The notes beneath the pieces are model-generated. The model saw only the letters and a program-made list of their open reading frames with translations, did not search any database and was not told the DNA's origin. Of a DNA stretch of 64,000 bases, positions 17,708-27,050 are shown one piece after another. The stretch covers positions 14,857 through 78,856 of the forward strand of contig JBNMKO010000005.1 in the NCBI GenBank assembly GCA_050874385.1, in the 5' to 3' direction. Each line of letters starts with the position of its first letter. The first letter of the stretch is position 1. The DNA is from CAG-882 sp050874385 (GTDB lineage: Bacteria > Bacillota > Clostridia > Lachnospirales > Lachnospiraceae). The position numbers were made by a program, and so were the translations under genes.

Positions 17708-19159
17708 ATGAAGCAGATTACAATCAACAGGCTTCCGGCAGGGCGTATAAAATCGCCGGAGGTCACGAAAAAAGAAAAATGGATAGGTTATCTGATTGGA
17801 CCTACTGGCGCACTTCTTTTAAATGCGGTGTTGGCATCTTACCTTAATGTCTACTACACGGACGTGCTAAAGCTGACGGGAGTATGGGGCGGAATGTTTT
17901 TGATGATGTTTCCGATATTGTCAAAGGTGATAGACGCTGTGACCAACATTGTAATGGGGCAGATTATTGACCACACAAAGAGCAGGGAGGGAAAGGCCAG
18001 ACCGTGGCTTCTTTTGTCGGCTGTTCTGCTTCCAGTGACAGGAGTTTTGCTTTTCACTGTTCCAAGTGCGTCGCAGACGGTTCAGGTGATATGGGTAATG
18101 ATTTCCTATAATTTGTTCTATTCGTTTGCATTTACCATCTACAACATGAGCCATACGCTGATGGTGCCTCTCTCGACAAGGGATATAACGCAGAGAAGCG
18201 GTTTGTCCGTATTTAACAACATCGCACAGGTTATGGTGACGGGAATTATTGTGGCGCTGGTTTTCCCGAGCGTGATTATGCCGATGCTCGGCGCAAACAA
18301 GCAGTCGTGGATAGTGTTGATGTGTGTACTGTCCATTATTGTTATGCCGCTCGTGCTTTTGGAGTATTTTTTCACCAAGGAGAGAGTGACTGAGGAGGCA
18401 GATGCAACACAGACACAGAGCCAGACGATAGGGTCACAGCTAAAGGCAGTCATCCACGATAAATACTGGGTTATCATAATGCTCTACTATATTGTGTACA
18501 CGCTTGGCTCATGCTTTAAAAATATTGCACTGATTTATTACTGCAACTATGTTCTCGGAACATACAACGACGGAATTACGCAGACGATGGTATCAGTTAT
18601 CGGCGGTATTCCGATGGGAATAGGCATCTTTGCGGTAGGACCTCTCGCAAAAAAATTCGGAAAGAGAAATCTGACGCTTGCGGGCTTTGTGCTCTATGCG
18701 ATAGGAGGCGCAATCTGCATTATGTCCCCTAAAAATATGGTAGTTGTACTGATAGGACAGTTTATAAAAAATATAGGCGGACTTCCATGTGCCTATGTAT
18801 TTATGGCGCTGTTCGCCGATGTGCTCGACCATATCGAGTGGAAATATAATTTCCGCTGTGATGGCTTGTCAACGTCCGTCTACACCATTATCGCGACGGT
18901 GTGCATCGGTGTCGCAAACGGAGTTTTTAACCTCTGTCTTGCAAATTCCGGATATATGGCACCTGAGTTTATTGAGGCGACGGGGCAGACAATCGGCGTG
19001 GTGCAGAATATGGCGACGCAGAATATATGTACCTTTTTCTTTGTCGGCTTTGAGATAATCACAGCAGTTATTTTGATTGTTCTATTGGCGCAGCTCAACG
19101 TGGAGAAAACCATTGTAAAGGAGCAGGAGGAGATTAAGACCAGAAGGGAGAAGAAGTAG
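17708..19159 (+). CDS. GPH-family sugar:cation symporter (MelB-like, MFS)
   Basis: A 483-aa transporter with 12 predicted helices. The GPH pattern appears as VIDAVTNIVMGQIIDHTKSREGKARPWLL (residues about 77-105), in which the Asp residues and the RPW turn correspond to MelB's cation/sugar site, and as LFADVLDHIEWKYNFRCDG in the second half. It lies 30 bp after GH3 and 1 bp before GH78, so it probably brings in the glycoside both enzymes cut. Exact sugar unknown; rhamnosides are likely from context. Confidence 0.93.
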   Translation: MKQITINRLPAGRIKSPEVTKKEKWIGYLIGPTGALLLNAVLASYLNVYYTDVLKLTGVWGGMFLMMFPILSKVIDAVTNIVMGQIIDHTKSREGKARPWLLLSAVLLPVTGVLLFTVPSASQTVQVIWVMISYNLFYSFAFTIYNMSHTLMVPLSTRDITQRSGLSVFNNIAQVMVTGIIVALVFPSVIMPMLGANKQSWIVLMCVLSIIVMPLVLLEYFFTKERVTEEADATQTQSQTIGSQLKAVIHDKYWVIIMLYYIVYTLGSCFKNIALIYYCNYVLGTYNDGITQTMVSVIGGIPMGIGIFAVGPLAKKFGKRNLTLAGFVLYAIGGAICIMSPKNMVVVLIGQFIKNIGGLPCAYVFMALFADVLDHIEWKYNFRCDGLSTSVYTIIATVCIGVANGVFNLCLANSGYMAPEFIEATGQTIGVVQNMATQNICTFFFVGFEIITAVILIVLLAQLNVEKTIVKEQEEIKTRREKK

Positions 19160-19160
19160 A

Positions 19161-21725
19161 ATGTACGCAGTTGATTTGAAAGTAAATTATCTTAAAAATC
19201 CTATGGGAATAGACATCAAGGCTCCGCGTTTTATGTGGAAATGTGAGGACGGAGTGAGGCAGAGCGCATGGCAGCTTATTTGTGAGGACAGCGAGGGAAA
19301 TGTGCTGTGGGACAGCAAAAAAAGGGACGGCTCCTCGATGAGATGCACCTACAAGGGAAGGCCGTTAAAAAGCCGTGTCCGTGCGTACTGGCGGGTAAAG
19401 TTGTGGGACGAAAACAAAAAAGAGGGTGAATGGTCAGAGAAAGCTTATTTTGAGTTTGGACTTTTGCAGCCCTCCGACTGGAAAGCCAAGTGGATTACAG
19501 GAAATTACAGGGTAAACAGGAAAAAGCGCTACCCGGTTGACTGCTTTTTAAAGGAACTTGAGATTGAAGGACAGGTTAAAAGGGCAAGGCTTTACATAAC
19601 AGCGTGTGGACTGTATGAGGCAAGGCTTGACGGGGAAAAGATAGGAGATTTCTGCCTTGCGCCGGGCATCACGGATTACCGGAAGAGAGTGCAGTATCAG
19701 ACCTACGATGTGACTGACATGTTGGGCGATGGAAAGCATGAGTTTACGGTCTCTTTGGCGGATGGCTGGTACCGAGGGAGCACGGGCGCGTGGGGCTTAA
19801 AAAATCAGTACGGAACCGAGACGAAGTTTCTCGCACAGCTTGAAATAGAATACGCCGACGGGCGCAGTAAAACGGTGGTGTCGGACGAGAGTTTCCGCTG
19901 GTCGAATGACGGAAAAATCCGCTTTGCCGACAACAAGGATGGTGAAATCATTGAGGCGTTCAGAAAACCTTCATATAGTGGTACAGCCAAGCTTACAAGC
20001 CACAATGTCGTTCCGACGGCTTCAAACAATGTTGCGGTGGTCGAAAAGGAACATTTTTCCGCAAAGCTTACAAGAACTCCAAACGGGAGAAAACTATTCG
20101 ATTTTGGTCAAAATATGGCAGGATATATCAGTTTTACCGTGAAAGCCAAGAAGGGGCAGAAGATAAAAATCCGACTTGGCGAGCTTATCGGAGAAGACGG
20201 AAACCTCACACTCGACAATATTCAGTGCAAGAGAAAAAATTTTGCGACACCGCTTCAGCAGATTATCTACACATGCAAGGACGGCGTAAACGATTACAAG
20301 ACGACTTTTGCAGTGTTCGGTTTCAGATATGCGGAAATTGACACAAAAGTTGATATCGGCGAGGGGGATGTCACCGCGATTGCAGTGTATTCGGATATCG
20401 AGCAGACGGGATTTTTCAATTGCTCAAACGAGCTGGTAAATAAGCTTGTGGATATAACGGCGTGGTCGACTAAGAGCAACAGCCTCGACATTCCAACCGA
20501 CTGTCCGACGAGGGAGAGGCATGGCTGGACGGGTGACGCGCAGATTTTCTTTGAGACGGCGGCATATCTTTTTGACTATGCGGCTTTTTCGGAAAAATAT
20601 ATCACAGATGTCTACGACGGTCAGAAAGCGAGCGGAATACTTCCGCAGATTGCACCGGGCGGCGGAGTAAATTCCTACATGAAGTGGATGGATGGAAGTG
20701 TCGGCTGGTCGGATGTGGGTGTTCTCATTCCATACAGATTTGCAAAGATGTATGGTGACGACGAGATACTTACACGATATTACAGCCGTATGAAAAAATA
20801 TGCGCGCTTTATGATAAGCCGCTGCGGAAAATGGGGAGGTATTCTTGCCGAGAATGTTAAAGGTTTGTCAAATGAAGCGAGAAGATATCTTGTAAATAAA
20901 GGACAGAGCTACGGCGAGTGGGCTGAACCCGAGGAGGTTCACAAGATGCACTGGAGCGACTGTTCTGCACCTCACCCGGAGGTTTCGACGGCGTACACAG
21001 CTTATGTGCTCGGTCTTATGGCAGAGATTGCGGCAAAGCTCGGGAAAAATAAGGATGAGAAAATTTTCCGCACTTACAGCGATGGCTGCAAGAGGGCTTA
21101 TCAGGAATTGGTGAGGACGGATAAATACTCTCTTGACACTGACCGTCAGGCAAATCTTGTGCGCCCGCTGGCGTTTGGTCTTTTGGATGAAAAGCAGACG
21201 GAGTATGCAAAAAAACGTCTTATAAAGGCGCTTGAACACTATGACTGGAGACTTGGAACAGGATTTTTGTCCACACCGCTCATTCTCCATGTTCTTGAGG
21301 GCTACGATATCGACAGTGCCTATAGACTTCTTGAAAATGAAAAAATGCCGGGATGGCTTTTCATGCCAAAGTCGGGTGCGACCACAATATGGGAGTCGTG
21401 GGAAGGAACACAGGCACAGAACGGTATTGCCTCGCTTAACCATTACTCAAAAGGAGCAGTGTGCGAGTGGCTGTTTAGAAGCATGTGCGGAATTGAGCTG
21501 GCAGGGGAAAATCATTTCCGCATAGAGCCGAAGCCGGGAGGACATTTTACATTTGCAAGGGCATCGTATAACAGCGTATATGGAAAAGTTGAGAGTGGTT
21601 GGGAATACAAGGACAACAAGCTTGAATTTTCCGTGACAGTTCCTGCTAACTGCACCGTTGAAATCTGTCTGCCGGGTAAAGAGCCGGAGACGGTTGGAGC
21701 GGGAGTGTATTTGAGGGAGGTTTAA
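19161..21725 (+). CDS. Glycoside hydrolase family 78 alpha-L-rhamnosidase
   Basis: An 854-aa cytoplasmic enzyme that removes alpha-linked L-rhamnose by an inverting mechanism. N-terminal beta-sandwich domains (about 1-400, with WKAKWITG and LYITACGLYEARLDGEKIG) precede the (alpha/alpha)6 barrel. DIPTDCPTRERHGWTGDAQIF (about 443-463) carries the likely acid Glu452, and TTIWESWEGT near residue 745 carries the probable base. A C-terminal beta-domain closes the protein. It starts 1 bp after the symporter gene stop, so the GH3-symporter-GH78 genes are one operon. Likely substrates are rhamnogalacturonan fragments or plant rhamnosides. Confidence 0.94.
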   Translation: MYAVDLKVNYLKNPMGIDIKAPRFMWKCEDGVRQSAWQLICEDSEGNVLWDSKKRDGSSMRCTYKGRPLKSRVRAYWRVKLWDENKKEGEWSEKAYFEFGLLQPSDWKAKWITGNYRVNRKKRYPVDCFLKELEIEGQVKRARLYITACGLYEARLDGEKIGDFCLAPGITDYRKRVQYQTYDVTDMLGDGKHEFTVSLADGWYRGSTGAWGLKNQYGTETKFLAQLEIEYADGRSKTVVSDESFRWSNDGKIRFADNKDGEIIEAFRKPSYSGTAKLTSHNVVPTASNNVAVVEKEHFSAKLTRTPNGRKLFDFGQNMAGYISFTVKAKKGQKIKIRLGELIGEDGNLTLDNIQCKRKNFATPLQQIIYTCKDGVNDYKTTFAVFGFRYAEIDTKVDIGEGDVTAIAVYSDIEQTGFFNCSNELVNKLVDITAWSTKSNSLDIPTDCPTRERHGWTGDAQIFFETAAYLFDYAAFSEKYITDVYDGQKASGILPQIAPGGGVNSYMKWMDGSVGWSDVGVLIPYRFAKMYGDDEILTRYYSRMKKYARFMISRCGKWGGILAENVKGLSNEARRYLVNKGQSYGEWAEPEEVHKMHWSDCSAPHPEVSTAYTAYVLGLMAEIAAKLGKNKDEKIFRTYSDGCKRAYQELVRTDKYSLDTDRQANLVRPLAFGLLDEKQTEYAKKRLIKALEHYDWRLGTGFLSTPLILHVLEGYDIDSAYRLLENEKMPGWLFMPKSGATTIWESWEGTQAQNGIASLNHYSKGAVCEWLFRSMCGIELAGENHFRIEPKPGGHFTFARASYNSVYGKVESGWEYKDNKLEFSVTVPANCTVEICLPGKEPETVGAGVYLREV

Positions 21726-21817
21726 TCAGAAATAATAGAATAATATTCATCGGAAACCATAACAAACACGCTCTGTGAATTTCTCATGGGTCGGCATTGA
21801 ATGGTTAAATCAAAGAA

Positions 21818-21855
21818 GGCTTCAGAGAGCAGCTTAGGCATCTCTGAAGTCTTTT
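21818..21855. terminator. Terminator between convergent GH78 and AraC genes
   Basis: An 11-bp stem (GGCTTCAGAGA 21818-21828 with TCTCTGAAGTC 21841-21851, one G-T pair) followed by TTTT on the plus strand. Its 3' arm lies inside the last codons of the AraC gene on the minus strand. Confidence 0.75.
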
Positions 21856-23042
21856 GGTGTCATTCCTGTTTGTTTTTTAAATACGTTCTGAAAATATCCC
21901 TGTGAGGAAAAACCTAGATATGTTGAAATTTCCAAGATAGATTTTTGAGTATTTTTAAGATAATCCTTTGCGCGTTCTATCTGCTGTTTTTGTATGTAGG
22001 ATGAGAGCGTATGCCCGGTCTCCTTTTTGAACCTCGTGGACAGATAGCTTCGGCTTATATAGAGGTCTTTTGCCATCTGTCCGACGGTTATGCCGTCTGT
22101 GAGATGTTCCCTTACATAGCCTGTGACGGTTCGCAGGAATTTATTGTATCGGGTGCCGTCATGGAGTTTTGCCACAAGCGAGGTGTAGTCTAAAACCATG
22201 TGATATTGCAGGTTCATAATCTGTTCCGGTTCGGTGTGATTTTCACAGTGCTGTATGTAGCGGTCACTGAGCGACAGGGCTTCCTCCGTGGGAAGACCGC
22301 CAAGAATGGCAGCTCTTGAAACTAAGGTGGCGGAGGAGATAAAGATATTTTTAAGCTGTCTTAAATATGTCTTGGCAACTTTTCCGGGACGACCTGCCGA
22401 GCTGGTCTCTACAAGTTCTAAAAGTCCTTCCATGTCACCGTTTTGCACGAACTGTAACATGCGTGTCTCAAATTCGTAGGTTGTGTGTTCGTCAGGATAA
22501 AAATTGTCGTCGTTGGACATAGCAGAAATATTTGGCAGAGCATTTTCCGGTGGTAAAAAATTTTTATTCTGTGCCGGAACGGTTGACATGGAGTCATATA
22601 TGGCGATGTCTGAAATTTCAATTTTTTCTTCACTTATAAAATAATAAATCAGGCAAAGCTCGCGCAGGAACAATTCGAGCGGCATCGGGGTAATGCTGCG
22701 CATAAGGTTTTGATAGAGTTCCATATAATTTGCTTTCATGTCAAGCAGAAACATAAACTCGCGTATTTTTTCCCTTGAAGGAGCTATCTGATATGTAGGC
22801 CCGATTACAAATCGCAGATTTGAACAACTGATAATGCCATAAAACTGCTCATACGGCGTTACATAATAGCTCACAGCCTGCCCGATAGCCATGAAGCTGT
22901 CAAGAAAAGGCGCTGCCGGGTCTTTTGGAAAATGAGTGGGGTCGAAGTAGTTGACAAGCTTGTTGTCCATGTACACGCGGATTGGGATGCGGGTCAGGGA
23001 AGAAATATGATTTGCAATATATTCTGAGTCAATTTCGCGCAT
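21834..23042 (-). CDS. AraC family transcriptional regulator
   Basis: A 402-aa regulator with a C-terminal AraC double helix-turn-helix (about 305-400; ITVGQMAKDLYISRSYLSTRFKKETGHTLSSYI, and ILEISTYLGFSSQGYFQNVFKKQTGMTPKDF). The first 300 residues form an unrecognised sensing region, longer than a cupin. AGGAGG precedes the start. It begins 9 bp after the LysR gene stop on the same strand, so the two regulators are probably co-transcribed. It converges on the rhamnosidase operon and may control it, but no operator was identified. Confidence 0.9.
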   Translation of the reverse strand: MREIDSEYIANHISSLTRIPIRVYMDNKLVNYFDPTHFPKDPAAPFLDSFMAIGQAVSYYVTPYEQFYGIISCSNLRFVIGPTYQIAPSREKIREFMFLLDMKANYMELYQNLMRSITPMPLELFLRELCLIYYFISEEKIEISDIAIYDSMSTVPAQNKNFLPPENALPNISAMSNDDNFYPDEHTTYEFETRMLQFVQNGDMEGLLELVETSSAGRPGKVAKTYLRQLKNIFISSATLVSRAAILGGLPTEEALSLSDRYIQHCENHTEPEQIMNLQYHMVLDYTSLVAKLHDGTRYNKFLRTVTGYVREHLTDGITVGQMAKDLYISRSYLSTRFKKETGHTLSSYIQKQQIERAKDYLKNTQKSILEISTYLGFSSQGYFQNVFKKQTGMTPKDFRDA

Positions 23043-23051
23043 GAAAACCTC

Positions 23052-23936
23052 CTATAAAAATTGTTCCTTGAGGATTTGTGCAAATTCTTCAATGTAAAAT
23101 CCTGAGTTGTCTGTTCGCCAGAACGCGCAGTAGGTTTTGGTGATTGGTGCACCGTTTCTAAGGAGCGGTATTCTGCTGACGGCGGTGTCAAACCAAGCCT
23201 GCTCGCCAATCACATCGACGGGCATGTAACCCTGTCCAGTTATGATTTTTAGGCGCGCTTCCTGAACGGTGTCGGCAAATAGAAATTCGCCGTGCAGCCC
23301 GACAATCTCATCATAGTAGCGTTGTTCCTCCTGTTGTCCGGCGGGGTTGATTACCAGAATACATGGAATATTTTTGAGGTCGGAAATATCAAGCTCACTA
23401 AGCCTGCTAAGTGGATTTCTTGCGGAAATCTCGACGTATGTGCGGCTTTCGGACAGAATTTCATTGTTGTACGCATCTGAAAAGGCGCGGCGTTGGTCAT
23501 TAAGTGCGAGGTCAATTGTGCCATTTTCCATAGCGTGGTACAGCTCCTCGTGGCTTCCGACCATAATCTGGATATCAACGGTTGGATATTTTTCCGAAAA
23601 AAGAGCGACAGCCTCCGAAAATTCATTTCCATAATAGCCCTTATAATATCCAAGTTTTAGCACGGCTCTGTCATTGTCCGCAATTTTTTTTGTCTCATTT
23701 ATCAATCTTTTTATATCACCTGAAATAACAAGACTTTTTCTGTAAAAATGCTCTCCCGCCGGAGTGAGTGAGAATGTGCGGTTGTGGCGCTCTAACAGCT
23801 TAACGCCAAGCTCGTCCTCAAGCTTTTTTATCTGCTGTGAGATTGCCGACTGCGAGACATGGCACTGCTCGGCGGCTAGGTAGAAATTGCCATTTTCAAT
23901 TACGGATTGGAAGTATTCAAGTTGTCTTAACAGCAT
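23052..23936 (-). CDS. LysR family transcriptional regulator
   Basis: A 294-aa LysR protein: N-terminal helix-turn-helix (MLLRQLEYFQSVIENGNFYLAAEQCHVSQSAISQQIKKLE), linker helix and two-lobed effector domain. It resembles the CynR/CysL-type branch by its opening. Ribosome site AGGAGG lies just upstream on its strand. It is first in a two-regulator unit with the AraC gene. Target and effector unknown. Confidence 0.92.
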   Translation of the reverse strand: MLLRQLEYFQSVIENGNFYLAAEQCHVSQSAISQQIKKLEDELGVKLLERHNRTFSLTPAGEHFYRKSLVISGDIKRLINETKKIADNDRAVLKLGYYKGYYGNEFSEAVALFSEKYPTVDIQIMVGSHEELYHAMENGTIDLALNDQRRAFSDAYNNEILSESRTYVEISARNPLSRLSELDISDLKNIPCILVINPAGQQEEQRYYDEIVGLHGEFLFADTVQEARLKIITGQGYMPVDVIGEQAWFDTAVSRIPLLRNGAPITKTYCAFWRTDNSGFYIEEFAQILKEQFL

Positions 23937-23989
23937 TGGTTTCCTCCTGATTATTTATAGTTTGTTTTGGTAAATCAAACTGGAATTGT

Positions 23990-24238
23990 TCATTCGTAAA
24001 TTTTTCCCATATACAATATTTTTGCAAATGTTTTGTAATCCATTTTATCCCAATCAATATTATGCTCAAAAGGATAACAGTCATCTATCCAGCTTGCTAT
24101 CTGTCCTATGTAATCAGTAAGAGTATTGTTTATCCATTCTTCAGGATGTTCTTTTGCGTTCATGGCTAAATCAACAACAAAATTCAGAAAATCATCCATA
24201 TTATCAATATTATTTATCCGTTCCACTGGATTTTCCAT
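23990..24238 (-). CDS. Small acidic protein, DUF7660-like
   Basis: An 82-aa acidic protein (MDDFLNFVVDLAMNAKEHPEEWINNTLTDYIGQIASWIDD) whose pattern, DFL..V..L..........W.N.TL..Y...I..W..D, matches small immunity-like/DUF7660 proteins as I recall them. GGAGA precedes the start. Stand-alone gene with more A+T-rich DNA than its neighbours. Such proteins often accompany toxins, but no toxin gene is adjacent. Confidence 0.6.
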   Translation of the reverse strand: MENPVERINNIDNMDDFLNFVVDLAMNAKEHPEEWINNTLTDYIGQIASWIDDCYPFEHNIDWDKMDYKTFAKILYMGKIYE

Positions 24239-24341
24239 AATATATTCTCCTTCAACGTTCTAGTATCCCTCGCTTTCAGCTCAGTCAATTTCGATTTATT
24301 TAATCTAAAAAATATAACCATTGTATAATTGCCATTATATA

Positions 24342-24362
24342 TTGATAACATTTACTTATCAA
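24342..24362. promoter_or_regulatory. Inverted repeat in the 24239-24526 gap
   Basis: TTGATAA (24342-24348) and TTATCAA (24356-24362) form a 7-bp inverted repeat with a 7-bp spacer, the shape of a regulator site. It lies between the divergent DUF7660-like and flavodoxin genes. The remainder of the gap is very A+T-rich with no convincing gene. Confidence 0.3.
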
Positions 24363-24526
24363 TATGTAAAGTATAAAGAATTGATTGAGAAGTGATATCA
24401 CATTAAAATATGAAGCATAAGCAATATGTTTATAGATAATTGTAAAATAAAAAATTCGTAATGACAAAGAGAAATATATCAAAGTTTTCAATTATCTATA
24501 TATCATCACTAAACGGAGGCAGCAAT

Positions 24527-25045
24527 ATGGAGCAGAATTTGATTATCTATTATTCACGCAAGGGTGAGAATTATGTGAATGGAAGAATTGAGGATTTGAA
24601 GAAGGGCAACACAGAAATCTGTGCGGAGTTTATAAAGGATGCAGTCGGCGGCGACTTGTTCGAGATAAGCACTGTTACTGATTATTCCAAGGACTACCAC
24701 AGATGTACCGAGGAGGCAAAGAGGGAGATTAACGAGAACGCGCGCCCGGAGCTTACACATTATCTTGGTGATATCAGCGCGTACAAGAATGTATTTGTCT
24801 GCGGTCCATGCTGGTGGGGAACATATCCGATGGCGGTGTTCACACAGCTTGAGAAGCTTGATTTTAGCGGAAAAAAGGTAATGGCGCTTATGACACATGA
24901 GGGAAGCGGACTTGGAAATGCCGAGCGCGATTTGAAGAAGCTTTGCAAGGGCGCGACCTTTGGAACTGGTATTGCAATCCACGGGGCAGATGCGGCAAAA
25001 TCGCAGAAGGCGGTTGCGGATTGGGCGAAAAAGAATGTGGGGTAG
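24527..25045 (+). CDS. Flavodoxin family protein
   Basis: A 172-aa cytoplasmic flavodoxin-fold protein. The FMN phosphate loop is IYYSRKGENYVNG, longer than the T-x-T-G-x-T loop; CGPCWWGTYPMAVFTQLEKLDFSGKKVMALMTHEGSG is the flavodoxin_4-type signature, with Trp residues stacking on the flavin. Start ATG 24527 follows CGGAGG. It is a monocistronic unit ended by a terminator at 25102. It resembles the lipoprotein flavodoxins at 29058, 52584 and 53909 but lacks a signal peptide. Electron partner unknown. Confidence 0.9.
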   Translation: MEQNLIIYYSRKGENYVNGRIEDLKKGNTEICAEFIKDAVGGDLFEISTVTDYSKDYHRCTEEAKREINENARPELTHYLGDISAYKNVFVCGPCWWGTYPMAVFTQLEKLDFSGKKVMALMTHEGSGLGNAERDLKKLCKGATFGTGIAIHGADAAKSQKAVADWAKKNVG

Positions 25046-25101
25046 GAAATATTAGTGTCGATTAGAGACATTATTATTTACTGTTGAAGTTTTAAATATA
25101 G

Positions 25102-25140
25102 AAAAGCCGGAGGGTTATTGGTGAACCTTGCGGCTTTTTT
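25102..25140 (+). terminator. Intrinsic terminator after the flavodoxin gene
   Basis: AAAAGCCG (25102-25109) and CGGCTTTT (25131-25138) pair, with inner GGTT/AACC, followed by further T residues. Confidence 0.85.
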
Positions 25141-25205
25141 AGCGTTTCTTTGGGAATATATTTTTATATGTGTGAAGAGTTGAAATTGTTTAAGAAAATT
25201 TGCAG

Positions 25206-25223
25206 AATGCAATATATTGCATT
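25206..25223. promoter_or_regulatory. Perfect 18-bp palindrome upstream of the GntR gene
   Basis: AATGCAATATATTGCATT reads identically on both strands. It lies 45 bp before the GntR regulator start and overlaps plausible promoter hexamers (TTGCAT at 25218, TATATT about 17 bp later). A symmetrical site here suits autoregulation by the dimeric GntR protein, but does not show the usual FadR core TGGT..ACCA. Confidence 0.5.
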
Positions 25224-25267
25224 TTACGATGAGGAGTGATATATTATAAAACATGGAGGTGATTATT

Positions 25268-25927
25268 ATGCCGGTTCCTATTAATTATAAGGCTGAAAAA
25301 CCGTTATCAGCTAAGGAAAGGGCTTTTAGACAAATTCAGGAGTGGATTATTGACGGAACTCTTATGCCGGGGGAAAAGATTAATGACACAGATTTGGCAA
25401 AGGCTATTAATATAAGTCGCACTCCGGTAAGGGAAGCACTTCAAATGTTAAATCAGCAAGGTTTTGTTTCTATGAAACCGGGTGTTGCGACTTATGTAAA
25501 TGAGTCAAATCCGAATGATTTGAATAAATTATTGCCGCCGCTTGCCGCATTACAGTCGTTAGCAGCGGAACTTGCCATAGAAATTATTGATGAGAATACA
25601 ATAAAATTACTTTGTGATTATAATTTAATTTTTGAAGAAGCGCTAAAAAAACAAGATTATTATAAAGCATTAAAACAGGACGAATTATTTCACAAAACGA
25701 TTGTCGCCCAATGTGATAATTCGTATCTTACTAATATGACGGAAATGCTTCAGGCGCATGTGCGTAAGCTTTTTTTTCAAAAAGCCATTATTTTGACACT
25801 AAATTCTGTGGAAGAACATAGAGAATTAATTGATGCACTTGAAAAAAGAAATGCAGATAAAGCATCTTTTGTTGCAAAGCAGAATTGGATGCGCCCAGTG
25901 GGAGAATATTTAAAAACCAAAAATTAA
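25268..25927 (+). CDS. GntR family regulator, FadR/FCD subfamily
   Basis: A 219-aa regulator. Winged helix at about 15-75 (KERAFRQIQEWIIDGTLMPGEKINDTDLAKAINISRTPVREALQML), then an all-helical FCD ligand domain with metal-binding-type residues (DELFHKTIVAQCDN). ATG 25268 is set by GGAGGTG 5 nt upstream. A perfect palindrome lies in the promoter region. It is followed 31 bp later by a DUF2000 gene, which it may regulate. Ligand unknown. Codon use is more A+T-rich than the flanking flavodoxin gene, consistent with separate acquisition. Confidence 0.92.
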   Translation: MPVPINYKAEKPLSAKERAFRQIQEWIIDGTLMPGEKINDTDLAKAINISRTPVREALQMLNQQGFVSMKPGVATYVNESNPNDLNKLLPPLAALQSLAAELAIEIIDENTIKLLCDYNLIFEEALKKQDYYKALKQDELFHKTIVAQCDNSYLTNMTEMLQAHVRKLFFQKAIILTLNSVEEHRELIDALEKRNADKASFVAKQNWMRPVGEYLKTKN

Positions 25928-25958
25928 TATTAAAGCATAGCAGAAAGGAAATCAAAAA

Positions 25959-26381
25959 ATGGATGTCAAAGATGAAAAGTGTGTTATTGTAGTTGATGAG
26001 GGAATGGAACTTGGGGTAATTGCAAATGTGACTGCGATACTTTCTATTTCACTTGGTAAATTACGTCCTGATATTTCTGGCATGGATACTATTGATGCAG
26101 AAAATCATATACATAATGGTCTTATTCAGGTTCCTGTACCTGTTCTCAAAGCTCCGGCAGAAAAGGTTGCACAAATAAGAAACAGGTTGTTTGATGATGA
26201 TTTTAAGGATGTATCTTGTGTAGATTTTACGAATGTGGCTCAGGAATGTATGACTTATACTGATTATACAGAGACAATGAAAAAATCGACTAAAGATGAC
26301 TTATTGTATATGGGAATTGCTGTAGTTGGAAATAAGAAAAAGGTGAATAAATTGACAGGGAGCCTTGGACTTCTTAGATAA
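25959..26381 (+). CDS. DUF2000 family protein
   Basis: A 140-aa protein that fits DUF2000: CVIVVDEGMELGVIANVTAILSISLGK near the N-terminus, a central DAENHIHNGLIQVPVPVLKAP, and YMGIAVVGNKKKVNKLTGSLGLLR at the end. The family is related to peptidyl-tRNA hydrolase II-like folds, with unknown function. AAAGGAAA precedes the ATG. It probably shares a transcript with the GntR gene. Confidence 0.85.
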   Translation: MDVKDEKCVIVVDEGMELGVIANVTAILSISLGKLRPDISGMDTIDAENHIHNGLIQVPVPVLKAPAEKVAQIRNRLFDDDFKDVSCVDFTNVAQECMTYTDYTETMKKSTKDDLLYMGIAVVGNKKKVNKLTGSLGLLR

Positions 26382-26484
26382 TAAGTTGGATAAAGTATAA
26401 AATTTGTTCAATTAGAGTGGAGTTGAGCAGAAGAAAAATAATATATATGGATGAAAGAGAACTGGTAGGAGGAAAACAAAAAAT

Positions 26485-26871
26485 ATGGAAACAAGAGTTG
26501 AAGAAGCGGCAAACAAAAAGATGTGCGGTTTTAACTGCGCGCAGGCGGTGGCTTGCACATACTGCGACCTTGCTGGCATTGATGAGGAGACCATGAAAAG
26601 CTTAAATCAGGGCTTTGCGGTGGGAATAGGCGCGAGCATGGAGGCGACTTGCGGCGCGATTATAGGAGCTGTGAATGTGCTCGGAGCGATAAATAAAAAT
26701 CCGCAGAAAACCATGAAAAGTTCAAGGAATATAATCACCTCATTCAAGGAACAGAATGGAACAGTCATTTGTAGAGAATTAAAGGGAATTGACGACGGAG
26801 TTGTAAAACGCGAGTGCATTGACTGTGTGAGAGATGCGGCGAGACTTCTTGAAAAGGAGTTGGAGGGATAA
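26485..26871 (+). CDS. C_GCAxxG_C_C family protein
   Basis: A 128-aa protein of the family named for its cysteines: FNCAQAVACTYCDLAGI, then ATCGAIIGAVNVLGAI, then CRELKG and RECIDCVRDAARLLEKEL. The spaced Cys residues probably bind a metal or redox centre; members occur widely in anaerobes, and their reaction is unknown. TAGGAGGA precedes the start. A strong terminator at 26942-26987 follows. Confidence 0.9.
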   Translation: METRVEEAANKKMCGFNCAQAVACTYCDLAGIDEETMKSLNQGFAVGIGASMEATCGAIIGAVNVLGAINKNPQKTMKSSRNIITSFKEQNGTVICRELKGIDDGVVKRECIDCVRDAARLLEKELEG

Positions 26872-26907
26872 GTTTTTCGGTAAAAAATTCTGTATTCTTT
26901 CACATTT

Positions 26908-26987
26908 TTAATACTATAAAGGAAGTTTAATACGATAAAGAAAGTCCCCTGATTATATTGCGTGTAGCGATAGGCAGGGGATTTTTT
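26908..26987 (+). repeat. Repeat family 1, copy 2, containing a terminator
   Basis: The stretch beginning AATACTATAAAGGAAGT resembles the core at 12931 and 42717. Its 3' part forms a 10-bp stem (26942-26951 with 26975-26984, one G-T pair) followed by T7, ending the 26485 transcript. It is more diverged from copies 1 and 3 than they are from each other. GCCGATAA at 26997-27004 resembles a flagellar -10 but has no matching -35. Confidence 0.5.
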
Positions 26988-27009
26988 TCGTGCAATGCCG
27001 ATAAATAGT

Positions 27010-27050
27010 GTTATAGGCAAGCGGCAAAGCGGATTGTGGATATCTGATTG
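27010..27050 (+). repeat. Repeat family 2, copy A
   Basis: GTTATAGGCAAGCGGCAAAG followed by CGGATTGTGGATATCTGATTG. The GGAT...ATCY core is a small inverted repeat. Closely similar sequence occurs at 27221-27260 and 42825-42862. Like copy C it stands a short way downstream of a family 1 element. The 26872-27286 region holds no other gene. Confidence 0.65.

Noticed and set aside
26997..27004. Flagellar -10 element GCCGATAA
   Set aside because: No TAAA-like -35 at 15 bp; the upstream sequence is the T-run of a terminator.
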